A DNA stretch of 12,780 bases, from positions 1 through 12,780 of the forward strand of contig CAZJPE010000011.1 in NCBI GenBank assembly GCA_964547875.1. Direction: 5' to 3'. The notes beneath the pieces are model-generated. The model saw only the letters and a list, made by a program, of their open reading frames with translations. It searched no databases and was not told where the DNA came from. The position numbers and the translations under genes are program-made. Source of the stretch: JAUSIK01 sp964547875. GTDB lineage: Archaea; Nanobdellota; Nanobdellia; Pacearchaeales; GW2011-AR1. Below, piece after piece: positions 6,880-11,556 of this stretch (position 1 is the stretch's first letter; every line of letters starts with the position of its first letter).

Positions 6880-7185
6880 GTGCCCTTTACTTTTTCTGAT
6901 TTAACTAACATAAAACAAAGACCAGTATTAGTTATCTCAAAAAATAAAGATAATACAGAGTCAGATGATATCATAACTTGCAGTATAACTTCTAATTTAA
7001 AGAAGGCCAAATATTCTGTTTTAATAAATAATAGAAATCTGGAAAATGGCGATATTCCTAAAGAGAGTAGAATCAAAATTGATAAATTATTCACATTGGA
7101 TAAAGATATAATAAAGAAAAGAATTGCAAAAATTAATCAAGAAACCTTTAATAAAGTGAAATCAGAATTTATAAAGTTAATTTAG
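6880..7185 (+). CDS. MazF/PemK-like mRNA interferase, start region out of frame
   Basis: The frame reads PFTFSDLTNIKQRPVLVISK, then DIITCSITSN and a C-terminal helix. The K/R-RPVLVIS strand and the S/T-S-N strand are signatures of MazF/PemK endoribonucleases, which cut mRNA and are held by the preceding antitoxin. The same frame continues upstream as GEIVIV, the expected first beta strand, up to a TGA at 6862, but no ATG lies in it. The ATG abutting the antitoxin stop (6861) is in another frame. The only in-frame conventional start is the GTG at 6880, which would remove most of the first strand. One more copy of GGAGA after 6861 would restore MRRGEIVIVPF. So the gene is either recently inactivated, phase-variable or affected by a sequence error. 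It overlaps the end of the opposite-strand methyltransferase by nine bases. Confidence 0.8.
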   Translation: MPFTFSDLTNIKQRPVLVISKNKDNTESDDIITCSITSNLKKAKYSVLINNRNLENGDIPKESRIKIDKLFTLDKDIIKKRIAKINQETFNKVKSEFIKLI

Positions 7186-7944
7186 AACTTTTATGTCAGC
7201 CCTATACCTAAACTTGTAGGGGGCTATTTCGCCTGCCTTTTTTATCTTTTCTATTTTTATTTTTCTTTTTGCCTTTTTAGCTTCTTTTAAGATTAGCTCT
7301 TTTAATTTGCTTAAGCCTTTTTCATGCTCAAAGCCGTAATAGTGGATTATTCCGTTCTTTTTTACCTTGGGGAATACCACATCTAGAAAGCTATCTTTTA
7401 AATTAGGGCGGGGCATTAGTATTCTGTCAAATTTTTCATTTAAATTAGGTAGGACTTTTCTTACATCGCCTTGAATCAATTCTACTTTTGCATTGTTTCT
7501 TTTTATATTCTCTTTTGCGTATTTATTGCATTCTTTGCTTATTTCAATGCTTGTTATTTTTTTGGCTTTTTTTTGCTTGGCTATTATTATTACGTATGGG
7601 GCTACTCCTCCGAAAAGCACTAGGACATTTTCTCCTTTTTTTATTTTTTCTGCTATTTCTTTTCTTTCTGAAGAGAGCCTTGGGGAAAAATAGCAGGTAT
7701 CTATGTTGAGCCTAAAAATGCAGTCATTTTCCTTGTATAGGGCTTCTTTTGTTTTTTCGCCTGCTAGATAATTAGTTTTTTGCTTTCTTAATCTTCCTGA
7801 AAACTTACCTGTTTTTTCCAATATTGTTGAGACGCTTTTATGCTCTTTTAGGAATTTATCCGCCATTTTTCTCTTTTTTTCCCGCTTTGTTTTTTTATTG
7901 AATTTTAATATCGCAATGTTGCCTAATATATCGTAGTTTGCCAT
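7177..7944 (-). CDS. Trm5-like tRNA (guanine37-N1) methyltransferase, short form
   Basis: This 255-residue SAM-dependent methyltransferase starts MANYDILGNIAILKF, the usual beginning of the second Trm5 domain. Then come DTCYFSPRLSSER (82-94), SAM motif I VLVLFGGVAPYVIIIAK (107-123), acidic E134 in SIEIS, D160 in QGDV, the MPRP segment (177-180, where Trm5 has N-L-P) and the C-terminal GEIAPYKFRYRADIKV. Family knowledge: archaeal Trm5 methylates G37 next to the anticodon to prevent frameshifting. Many archaeal forms are near 330 residues with an N-terminal D1 domain, absent here. The changed N-L-P motif leaves room for a related wyosine-pathway or other tRNA-modifying activity. It lies 6 bases after the PIN toxin gene on the same strand, so it may be read with it. 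Confidence 0.82.
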   Translation of the reverse strand: MANYDILGNIAILKFNKKTKREKKRKMADKFLKEHKSVSTILEKTGKFSGRLRKQKTNYLAGEKTKEALYKENDCIFRLNIDTCYFSPRLSSERKEIAEKIKKGENVLVLFGGVAPYVIIIAKQKKAKKITSIEISKECNKYAKENIKRNNAKVELIQGDVRKVLPNLNEKFDRILMPRPNLKDSFLDVVFPKVKKNGIIHYYGFEHEKGLSKLKELILKEAKKAKRKIKIEKIKKAGEIAPYKFRYRADIKVLN

Positions 7945-7950
7945 TTTATG

Positions 7951-8319
7951 TTATGATTTAGTGATTTTTCTTATTCTATATCTGCCTAATTTAATTATAG
8001 TTATTGACCTTTCTAATTCTTTAATGTTCATAGAAATTAAGGTATCTTTTAATACTTTTTTAACTTGGTTAGCTTTAAAGAAGAATGGCAATCTTAAAAT
8101 TATAATTCCTTGAGTAGAATTTATAGGAAACCTTTTTCTATTTGCAAATTCCAGATCTTTAGTTATGAGGACGTATTTGTTTTTTATTGCATATTTTACA
8201 ATCTCTTCGTCATCTGCTCTTGCTAATCCCAAATCTCTTGAGCGTATTGCTTCTAAATTAAGCTCTTTAAACAAGTCTAAAATAGAGTAAGGCATATTAG
8301 AATCTAGAAAGAATCTCAT
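7951..8319 (-). CDS. DUF5615 PIN-like RNase toxin
   Basis: This 122-residue protein has the Mut7-C/DUF5615 PIN-like pattern: MRFFLDSNMP with D6, LGLARADDEEIVKYA with D36/D37/E38, VLITKDLEF with D55, then GIIILRLP. These acidic residues are the presumed metal-binding site of a VapC-like ribonuclease. The gene starts two bases after the stop of the DUF433 gene, the standard antitoxin-toxin order. The C-terminus (LGRYRIRKITKS) is basic. Assignment to a toxin-antitoxin pair rests on this pairing and on family knowledge; the RNA target is unknown. The following Trm5-like gene begins 6 bases on. Confidence 0.88.
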   Translation of the reverse strand: MRFFLDSNMPYSILDLFKELNLEAIRSRDLGLARADDEEIVKYAIKNKYVLITKDLEFANRKRFPINSTQGIIILRLPFFFKANQVKKVLKDTLISMNIKELERSITIIKLGRYRIRKITKS

Positions 8320-8321
8320 TT

Positions 8322-8540
8322 TTAGTTTTCAACTATACCCACATTTTCTTCTGATATTATCTCAGTGGCATATTTCAATGCAATTAAAATATCCTCTTTT
8401 TTTATGCCATATTCATATTCTATTTCTTCAAATGTCATGCCTCCAGCTAATGCGCCGAGAACTTCGTCTACTGTTATTCTCGTGCCCTCAATTACAGGTT
8501 TGCCAAATCTTATTTTTTCGTCAATTATTATTTTTGCCAT
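8322..8540 (-). CDS. DUF433 antitoxin
   Basis: This 72-residue protein, with GKPVIEGTRITVDEVLGALA, then GGMTFEEIEYEYGIKKEDILIALKYA, is a clear DUF433 (VapB45-like) protein. The G-x-P-x-I-x-G-T-R-I-x-V turn and the following helix-turn-helix are the family signature. Members bind DNA as autorepressors and neutralise a DUF5615/VapC partner encoded immediately downstream, as here. The length is normal. A TATA-like element lies 22-29 bases upstream on the minus strand. Confidence 0.92.
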   Translation of the reverse strand: MAKIIIDEKIRFGKPVIEGTRITVDEVLGALAGGMTFEEIEYEYGIKKEDILIALKYATEIISEENVGIVEN

Positions 8541-8561
8541 ATATTCTTTTGGGAGAATAGG

Positions 8562-8569
8562 TTATTAAA
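8562..8569 (-). promoter_or_regulatory. TATA-like element of the DUF433/DUF5615 module
   Basis: The minus strand reads TTTAATAA, 22-29 bases before the antitoxin start at 8540. Read-through could also serve the Trm5-like gene, which follows the toxin by only 6 bases. Confidence 0.45.
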
Positions 8570-8602
8570 TTTTTCTAATAAAGACTATCAAGGAGTATAA
8601 GA

Positions 8603-8614
8603 ATATTTAAATAT
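8603..8614 (+). promoter_or_regulatory. TATA box and palindrome of the PC4-like gene
   Basis: ATATTTAAATAT is a perfect 12-bp palindrome 21-32 bases before the start at 8635. It is well placed as a TATA box. Confidence 0.5.
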
Positions 8615-8634
8615 CCTTCTTAATAGATAGAATA

Positions 8635-8991
8635 ATGGAGAAAGACATTGACAGGATTCCGAAGAATTCTGATACTGACATAGTAATCAGAGTTGATGAT
8701 TTTGGCGGAAAGAGAGGCGTTACAATCAGAGAATTTGTCAGGGGAGAAAGATATACTGGATTTACAAAATCTGGAACTAGAATACCTTTGGAGCATTTTA
8801 AAGCATTTAAGGAAGCTATTAATTCTATTAAAGAAGAGGAATTGACGGAAGGTTTAAGCGAATCAACTAAAGAGAATGATGTAAATCCTGAAGTTTCTAA
8901 GAGGAGCGTAAAGGATGATAAAATCTCTAAGGGGAAAAGCAAGATGAATGTGCGTGAAAATTTAGACGAGATAGGGGAAGAGGAGATTTAG
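8635..8991 (+). CDS. PC4-like nucleic-acid-binding protein with charged tail
   Basis: Residues 14-64 (DIVIRVDDFGGKRGVTIREF, then GERYTGFTKSGTRIPLEHFKAFKEAI) match the PC4/transcriptional-coactivator p15 fold: a four-strand sheet with the I-R-E-F strand, the G-x-T-K-x-G-x-R-I-P hairpin and a closing helix. The basic K26, R27, K45 and R49 fit the surface that binds single-stranded DNA or RNA. The last 50 residues are a low-complexity acidic and basic tail with no structure that I can assign. Family knowledge: PC4-like proteins act in transcription and in single-strand DNA protection. The gene stands alone, with its own TATA box, divergent from the DUF433/DUF5615 module. Confidence 0.8.
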   Translation: MEKDIDRIPKNSDTDIVIRVDDFGGKRGVTIREFVRGERYTGFTKSGTRIPLEHFKAFKEAINSIKEEELTEGLSESTKENDVNPEVSKRSVKDDKISKGKSKMNVRENLDEIGEEEI

Positions 8992-9208
8992 TTTTTAGAG
9001 AAATTTTTGTGCTAAGATTATAGTTTAGGCTAACACTAGTCGTCTCATTCTTCAGCTTTGAGAAATTGAAAATTCTCTTTCATAAAGATAATAAAGAAAA
9101 GCTTTGCACTTCATCGTGAGAAACTCACCAATAGGGAGATTTATAAGAATGAAAGATTCAAAAAAATAAAATGTTGTTAAGGAAATGATTGAAAATAATT
9201 TTATATTA
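8992..9208. other. non-coding stretch left of the insertion sequence
   Basis: I see no gene in these 217 AT-rich bases. Two small hairpins can be drawn: GAGAA...TTCTC (9060-9077) and GTGAG-AAA-CTCAC (9116-9128). A TTTATAAG box near 9141-9148 leads only to a six-codon open frame. With the IS removed, this gap would run straight into the tRNA-Glu promoter. Confidence 0.5.
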
Positions 9209-9217
9209 TAATAAACC
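9209..9217 (+). repeat. target-site duplication, left copy
   Basis: TAATAAACC directly abuts the left end of the insertion sequence and recurs exactly at 11269-11277 outside the right end. The true length is 8-10 bp depending on where the boundary is placed, because the base next to each end also matches. Confidence 0.85.
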
Positions 9218-9241
9218 TGCATTGTTGCGTCTACGGGACTT
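9218..9241 (+). repeat. left terminal inverted repeat of the IS
   Basis: It begins TGCATTGTTGCGTCTACGGG and matches the reverse complement of 11245-11268 except at 9234 (C against T). Confidence 0.92.
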
Positions 9242-9264
9242 TTTCATATCAAAATTTCTATAAA

Positions 9265-9273
9265 TTTATATAG
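9265..9273 (+). promoter_or_regulatory. TATA box of the passenger membrane-protein genes
   Basis: TTTATATAG occurs inside the left end of the element, 42-50 bases before the first passenger ATG at 9315. The same nine bases occur in the promoter region at the other end of the element. Confidence 0.55.
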
Positions 9274-9314
9274 TCAAAAATCTAATTTTCTTTATAGATA
9301 AAGAGGATAAAGAA

Positions 9315-9524
9315 ATGGGAATAATATCTCAATTAAAAGATTTTTTTATTGAACCATTTTATCTTTTATGGACTGGTGGTAGCTTTCTAGGACTCTCAAT
9401 AATATTCTTCATATTCTATAAAATTAAATCTAAACCCTTATACATCGGCTTAATAATATTATCGATAATACTTGGAATTATCTTTTTAATATGGGCATTA
9501 ATAAAACAGATGAGGGAGAAATGA
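9315..9524 (+). CDS. IS passenger: 69-aa membrane protein
   Basis: This 69-residue protein has two predicted membrane helices, roughly residues 20-34 (FLGLSIIFFIFY) and 42-62 (YIGLIILSIILGIIFLIWALI), with a short positively charged hairpin (KIKSK) between them and a basic end (KQMREK). No known family is recognised. It has a weak purine-rich GAGGAT stretch before the ATG. Its stop overlaps the next start (ATGA), so the two genes are translationally coupled. It lies inside the IS inverted repeats. Confidence 0.65.
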   Translation: MGIISQLKDFFIEPFYLLWTGGSFLGLSIIFFIFYKIKSKPLYIGLIILSIILGIIFLIWALIKQMREK

Positions 9525-9712
9525 GAAGATCGTATCAAATAATAAAAATATTTTTATTAACGCTGATAATAATCTATGGATTAACTTTTATTCCTAAAAT
9601 TATCAATACAAATGAACCAATTATTTGGGTAACTAGTGGAATTTTATATCTTTTTATATTTATTTTTTATGTAAATGCTATAGTTAGAATAATAAAAAAT
9701 AAATTAGGATAG
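9521..9712 (+). CDS. IS passenger: 63-aa membrane protein
   Basis: This 63-residue protein has two hydrophobic helices, about residues 8-25 (IKIFLLTLIIIYGLTFI) and 35-55 (IIWVTSGILYLFIFIFYVNAI), and basic ends (MRRSYQ and RIIKNKLG). I chose the start at 9521, which shares ATGA with the preceding stop, over an in-frame ATG at 9491 inside that gene. The size and topology match the preceding protein, so the two may form one membrane complex. No family is recognised. Confidence 0.6.
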   Translation: MRRSYQIIKIFLLTLIIIYGLTFIPKIINTNEPIIWVTSGILYLFIFIFYVNAIVRIIKNKLG

Positions 9713-9720
9713 TTTTATAA
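9713..9720 (+). promoter_or_regulatory. TATA-like element of the DUF4190-like passenger
   Basis: TTTTATAA directly follows the preceding stop codon and lies 23-30 bases before the ATG at 9743. This suggests separate transcription of the third passenger. Confidence 0.45.
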
Positions 9721-9742
9721 ACTAATTATCATTATTAAATAA

Positions 9743-9985
9743 ATGATAAAGGGAAAACCAGAATATATTCCTAAATATAATATCTATTCTATACTTGCAA
9801 TTATATTTGCGTTTATAATATACCCTGTTGGTCTAATCTTGGCTATCATCGCATTAGTTCAGATTAGTAAAACACAAGAAAAAGGAAAGGGTCTCGCAAT
9901 ATCGGCTATTGTTATTCCTTTAGTAATTCTTATTTTTATTAGTTTATTAGTAATTTTTCTTTGGTTTCGTTCCAGATTTCCATAA
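9743..9985 (+). CDS. IS passenger: DUF4190-like membrane protein (80 aa)
   Basis: This 80-residue protein has two membrane helices, about 15-38 (YSILAIIFAFIIYPVGLILAII) and 50-74, joined by ALVQISKTQEKGKGLAISAI. That linker, in which a helix ends A-L-x-Q-I then K-x-K-G-x-G-L-A-I-x-A-I, is the DUF4190 signature. Members are small membrane proteins of unknown role, often fused to other domains in bacteria. It ends 3 bases before the end of the convergent transposase gene, the tightest packing inside the element. It has its own TATA-like element. Confidence 0.72.
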   Translation: MIKGKPEYIPKYNIYSILAIIFAFIIYPVGLILAIIALVQISKTQEKGKGLAISAIVIPLVILIFISLLVIFLWFRSRFP

Positions 9986-9988
9986 GGA

Positions 9989-11029
9989 TTAAGAAACGCT
10001 CAATTTTATCAAATCCAACCACTTATTTTTCCCTAACTCTAAATTAGGAATAGCCAACTCATAAGGACAGCAGTTTATTCCTTGATGTTTTCTTATGAAG
10101 TTGTAATAAGTTTCATATCCTTTCATTATTGCAGATGCAGATTCAATACAACCATGAAAGCCACGCATAACTTTTGTTCTTTCCCTTATTGAATTATGCA
10201 ACCTCTCAATAGGATGATTAAAACCTCTTTCTGAAGCAATAACAATATTATGAATAATTGGACTTTTATGATTCCAATAGGTTTTCAATCCGAAAGATTT
10301 CTTTAATATCTTAGGATAACCTCTTAATCCATCCGTTGTTATAATTTTGACTTGTTCTCCTGTTGCAAACTTTCCCCTTTTCAAAACTTTAACCATGCTA
10401 TCTATTGTTCTGCTTCTTATGTAACCAGAGCTAACCATGAAACGAGTTGTTGTATCCATTACATCAACAAACCAATTCTGTTCTCCACCTTTTTGATATT
10501 TGCTTATTCTTCTGTGATATTCCATCTCATCACTCTGTAATTCAATTCCAGATTTAATTTGTAAATTATCTGTTAATTGACTAATTATCATTGAATACTT
10601 TACAATCCAACGATAGACAGTAGAGAAGTGACAATTCTTAGGGTAAAATGCTTTAAGATGTTCTTGTATCTTCCTAAAAGACATTCCATTATAATACAAA
10701 TCCATACAAAGAGTTATTTTCTTTTCATGATTTTTCATCTTCCAAAAACCATCATCAGCAGAAAATCTTTTACCACAATTTTTACAACCAAATCTTTGAA
10801 CTTTTCCTCTATTGCCTGTTTTCCTAATTCCTCTCCCGATAACATTGTTAGAACTACAAAAGATACAAGAAACTTTTTTATACTTCTGTTCTATTATTTC
10901 TTTGGATTTCATTTGTTTAGCGACGTTTGGAATCTGGGGGTTCTTCGGAACTCCCTTACCTTTATTAGTATAACTATATGAAGTAATACTTCTATATAAA
11001 CCTTTCGGTAGCAAAGTAACTACTAACAA
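9989..11029 (-). CDS. DDE transposase with zinc ribbon, IS6/IS240-like
   Basis: The protein moves the element by DDE cut/copy chemistry at its ends. In order from the internal Met at 10912, a four-cysteine zinc ribbon (CIFC and CKNC, residues 16-46), a helix-turn-helix (MSFRKIQEHLKAFYPKNCHF) and a retroviral-integrase-like core. The catalytic residues are D128 (ELQSDEM), D194 (IITTDGLRGYP) and probably E236 (HPIERLHNSIRERTKVMRGF). The E-R-x-H-x-x-I-R-E-R and Y-Y-N-F-I-R-K-H motifs match archaeal IS6/IS240-type transposases. The open frame starts at 11029 (346 residues), but its first 39 residues look unconserved; the Met at 10912 (307 residues) lies about 80 bases after a TATA box at 10992-11000 and may be the true start. 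No frameshift or stop interrupts it. Confidence 0.92.
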   Translation of the reverse strand: MLVVTLLPKGLYRSITSYSYTNKGKGVPKNPQIPNVAKQMKSKEIIEQKYKKVSCIFCSSNNVIGRGIRKTGNRGKVQRFGCKNCGKRFSADDGFWKMKNHEKKITLCMDLYYNGMSFRKIQEHLKAFYPKNCHFSTVYRWIVKYSMIISQLTDNLQIKSGIELQSDEMEYHRRISKYQKGGEQNWFVDVMDTTTRFMVSSGYIRSRTIDSMVKVLKRGKFATGEQVKIITTDGLRGYPKILKKSFGLKTYWNHKSPIIHNIVIASERGFNHPIERLHNSIRERTKVMRGFHGCIESASAIMKGYETYYNFIRKHQGINCCPYELAIPNLELGKNKWLDLIKLSVS

Positions 11030-11060
11030 AGTATAACTATATTTAGTAAGATTTATATAG
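10967..11060. promoter_or_regulatory. divergent IS promoter region with direct repeats
   Basis: A 20-base direct repeat (AGTATAACTATAT, two mismatches, then AGTAA) occurs at 10967-10986 and 11030-11049. Each copy lies beside a TATA box: CTATATAAA at 10992-11000 (minus-strand TTTATATAG, facing the transposase) and TTTATATAG at 11051-11059 (facing the zinc-ribbon gene). The repeats could be operator sites controlling both genes together; that role is inferred. Confidence 0.5.
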
Positions 11061-11080
11061 TTTGATTATTAATTTATTTT

Positions 11081-11227
11081 ATGCCTGAGATAGAAATTAA
11101 AGTTAAAGGATACAAATGTAACAATTGTGGATATGAGTGGTTGCCCCGTTCAAAAAAAGAGAAGCCACTAATCTGCCCTAAATGTAAGTCTGCGAGATGG
11201 GATAAACCTCCAAGAAAGAAAACTTAA
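11081..11227 (+). CDS. IS passenger: zinc-ribbon protein (48 aa)
   Basis: This 48-residue protein, starting MPEIEIKVKGYKCNNCGYEW, has CxxC knuckles at C13/C16 and C32/C35, a KSARWDKP motif and a basic end (RKKT). It is the same kind of rubredoxin-like zinc ribbon as the protein at 5-148 and about 70% identical to it, with one residue inserted between the knuckles. It starts 22 bases after a TTTATATAG box and lies divergent to the transposase, with its stop 18 bases before the right inverted repeat. Nucleic-acid binding or a regulatory role in transposition is inferred from the fold and position; neither is shown by sequence. Confidence 0.82.
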   Translation: MPEIEIKVKGYKCNNCGYEWLPRSKKEKPLICPKCKSARWDKPPRKKT

Positions 11228-11244
11228 ATTTTTTTACTTACTTT

Positions 11245-11268
11245 AAGTCCCATAGACGCAACAATGCA
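11245..11268 (-). repeat. right terminal inverted repeat of the IS
   Basis: This is the reverse complement of the left end, 23 of 24 bases matching. It begins 18 bases after the zinc-ribbon stop codon. Confidence 0.92.
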
Positions 11269-11277
11269 TAATAAACC
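11269..11277 (+). repeat. target-site duplication, right copy
   Basis: TAATAAACC repeats 9209-9217 exactly and directly follows the right end of the element. Confidence 0.85.
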
Positions 11278-11283
11278 AAAATC

Positions 11284-11290
11284 TTTTAAA
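11284..11290 (+). promoter_or_regulatory. TATA-like element of tRNA-Glu
   Basis: TTTTAAA lies 24-30 bases before the first base of the tRNA and only 7 bases beyond the target duplication. The IS therefore inserted just upstream without breaking it. Confidence 0.5.
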
Positions 11291-11313
11291 GCTGTTTCTT
11301 TTTTAGTTAATAA

Positions 11314-11482
11314 GCTCCTGTAGTCTAGAAGCCAAGGACGACGCCCTCTCGATTGCCGAGATTTAAATCGTTGAGATAATAATCTCTGTCCTTCTTTGGA
11401 CAGGCGTTTTATACCAATGCCTTAATTTTTCTTAAGGCAGAGGAGAACGGCGTAAACCCGGGTGCGAATCCCGGCAGGAGCA
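11314..11482 (+). tRNA. tRNA-Glu (CTC) with a 96-base intron
   Basis: The acceptor stem GCTCCTG pairs fully with CAGGAGC (11475-11481), with discriminator A at 11482 and no encoded CCA. The D-stem is GTCT/GGAC (11323-11326 and 11336-11339, one G-U pair). The anticodon stem is ACGCC (11341-11345) with GGCGT (11449-11453). The T-arm is CCGGG, loop TGCGAAT, CCCGG (11458-11474). The 5' half of the anticodon loop is CTCTCG and the 3' half begins C at 11448, giving loop CTCTCGC and anticodon CTC for glutamate codon GAG. The spliced tRNA is 73 bases. The D-loop reads AGAAGCCAA and lacks the usual GG pair. Confidence 0.93.
11352..11447 (+). other. tRNA intron at position 37/38
   Basis: A bulge-helix-bulge can be drawn at the exon junctions: the central helix is CTCT (11346-11349) with GGAG (11442-11445, one G-U), bulge CG|A on the 5' side and AA|C on the 3' side, cut after the second base of each bulge by the splicing endonuclease. 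Inside are three hairpins: GAGAT-AATA-ATCTC (11373-11386), TGTCC/GGACA (11387-11402) and an 8-bp TGCCTTAA/TTAAGGCA (11418-11439). The boundary is inferred from pairing; an alternative inner helix TGCC (11354-11357) with GGCA would compete with the last hairpin. Confidence 0.8.
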
Positions 11483-11500
11483 TTTCAGAAAAGTTTGGTG

Positions 11501-11511
11501 CTCTTTTTCTT
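11501..11511 (+). terminator. T-rich terminator after tRNA-Glu
   Basis: CTCTTTTTCTT begins 19 bases after the tRNA 3' end. Archaeal RNA polymerase ends at short T-runs, so this is a plausible stop. No hairpin is needed. Confidence 0.35.
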
Positions 11512-11556
11512 AATGCTGGTTTAATATCAAGAACTGCTTAAAAAGAGGGATCGAAA

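Larger units (their letters stand above)
9218..11268. mobile_element. 2.05-kb insertion sequence with four passenger genes, IS6/IS240-like
   Basis: The element is bounded by 24-bp inverted repeats (9218-9241 and 11245-11268; 23 of 24 match) and flanked by a 9-bp direct repeat. It encodes a DDE transposase on the minus strand and, on the plus strand, three small membrane proteins and a 48-residue zinc-ribbon protein. The ends contain TGCATTGTTGC, which resembles the GGTTCTGTTGC ends of IS240-type elements. The near-perfect ends, exact target duplication and uninterrupted transposase suggest a recent insertion. It is about twice the size of ordinary IS6-group elements because of the cargo. Family placement is moderate; the element boundaries are strong. 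Confidence 0.9.

Noticed and set aside
6762..7094. 110-codon minus-strand frame across the antitoxin and toxin
   Set aside because: Opposite-strand shadow of two recognisable genes.
9116..9128. GTGAG-AAA-CTCAC hairpin left of the IS, as a non-coding RNA or terminator
   Set aside because: The stem is only 5 bp, with no T-run, C/D boxes or neighbouring structure.
9989..11029. Assignment of the transposase to IS1595 or IS1
   Set aside because: A zinc ribbon is also found there, but the E-R-L-H-N-S-I-R-E-R and Y-Y-N-F-I-R motifs and the TGTTGC ends fit the IS6/IS240 group better.
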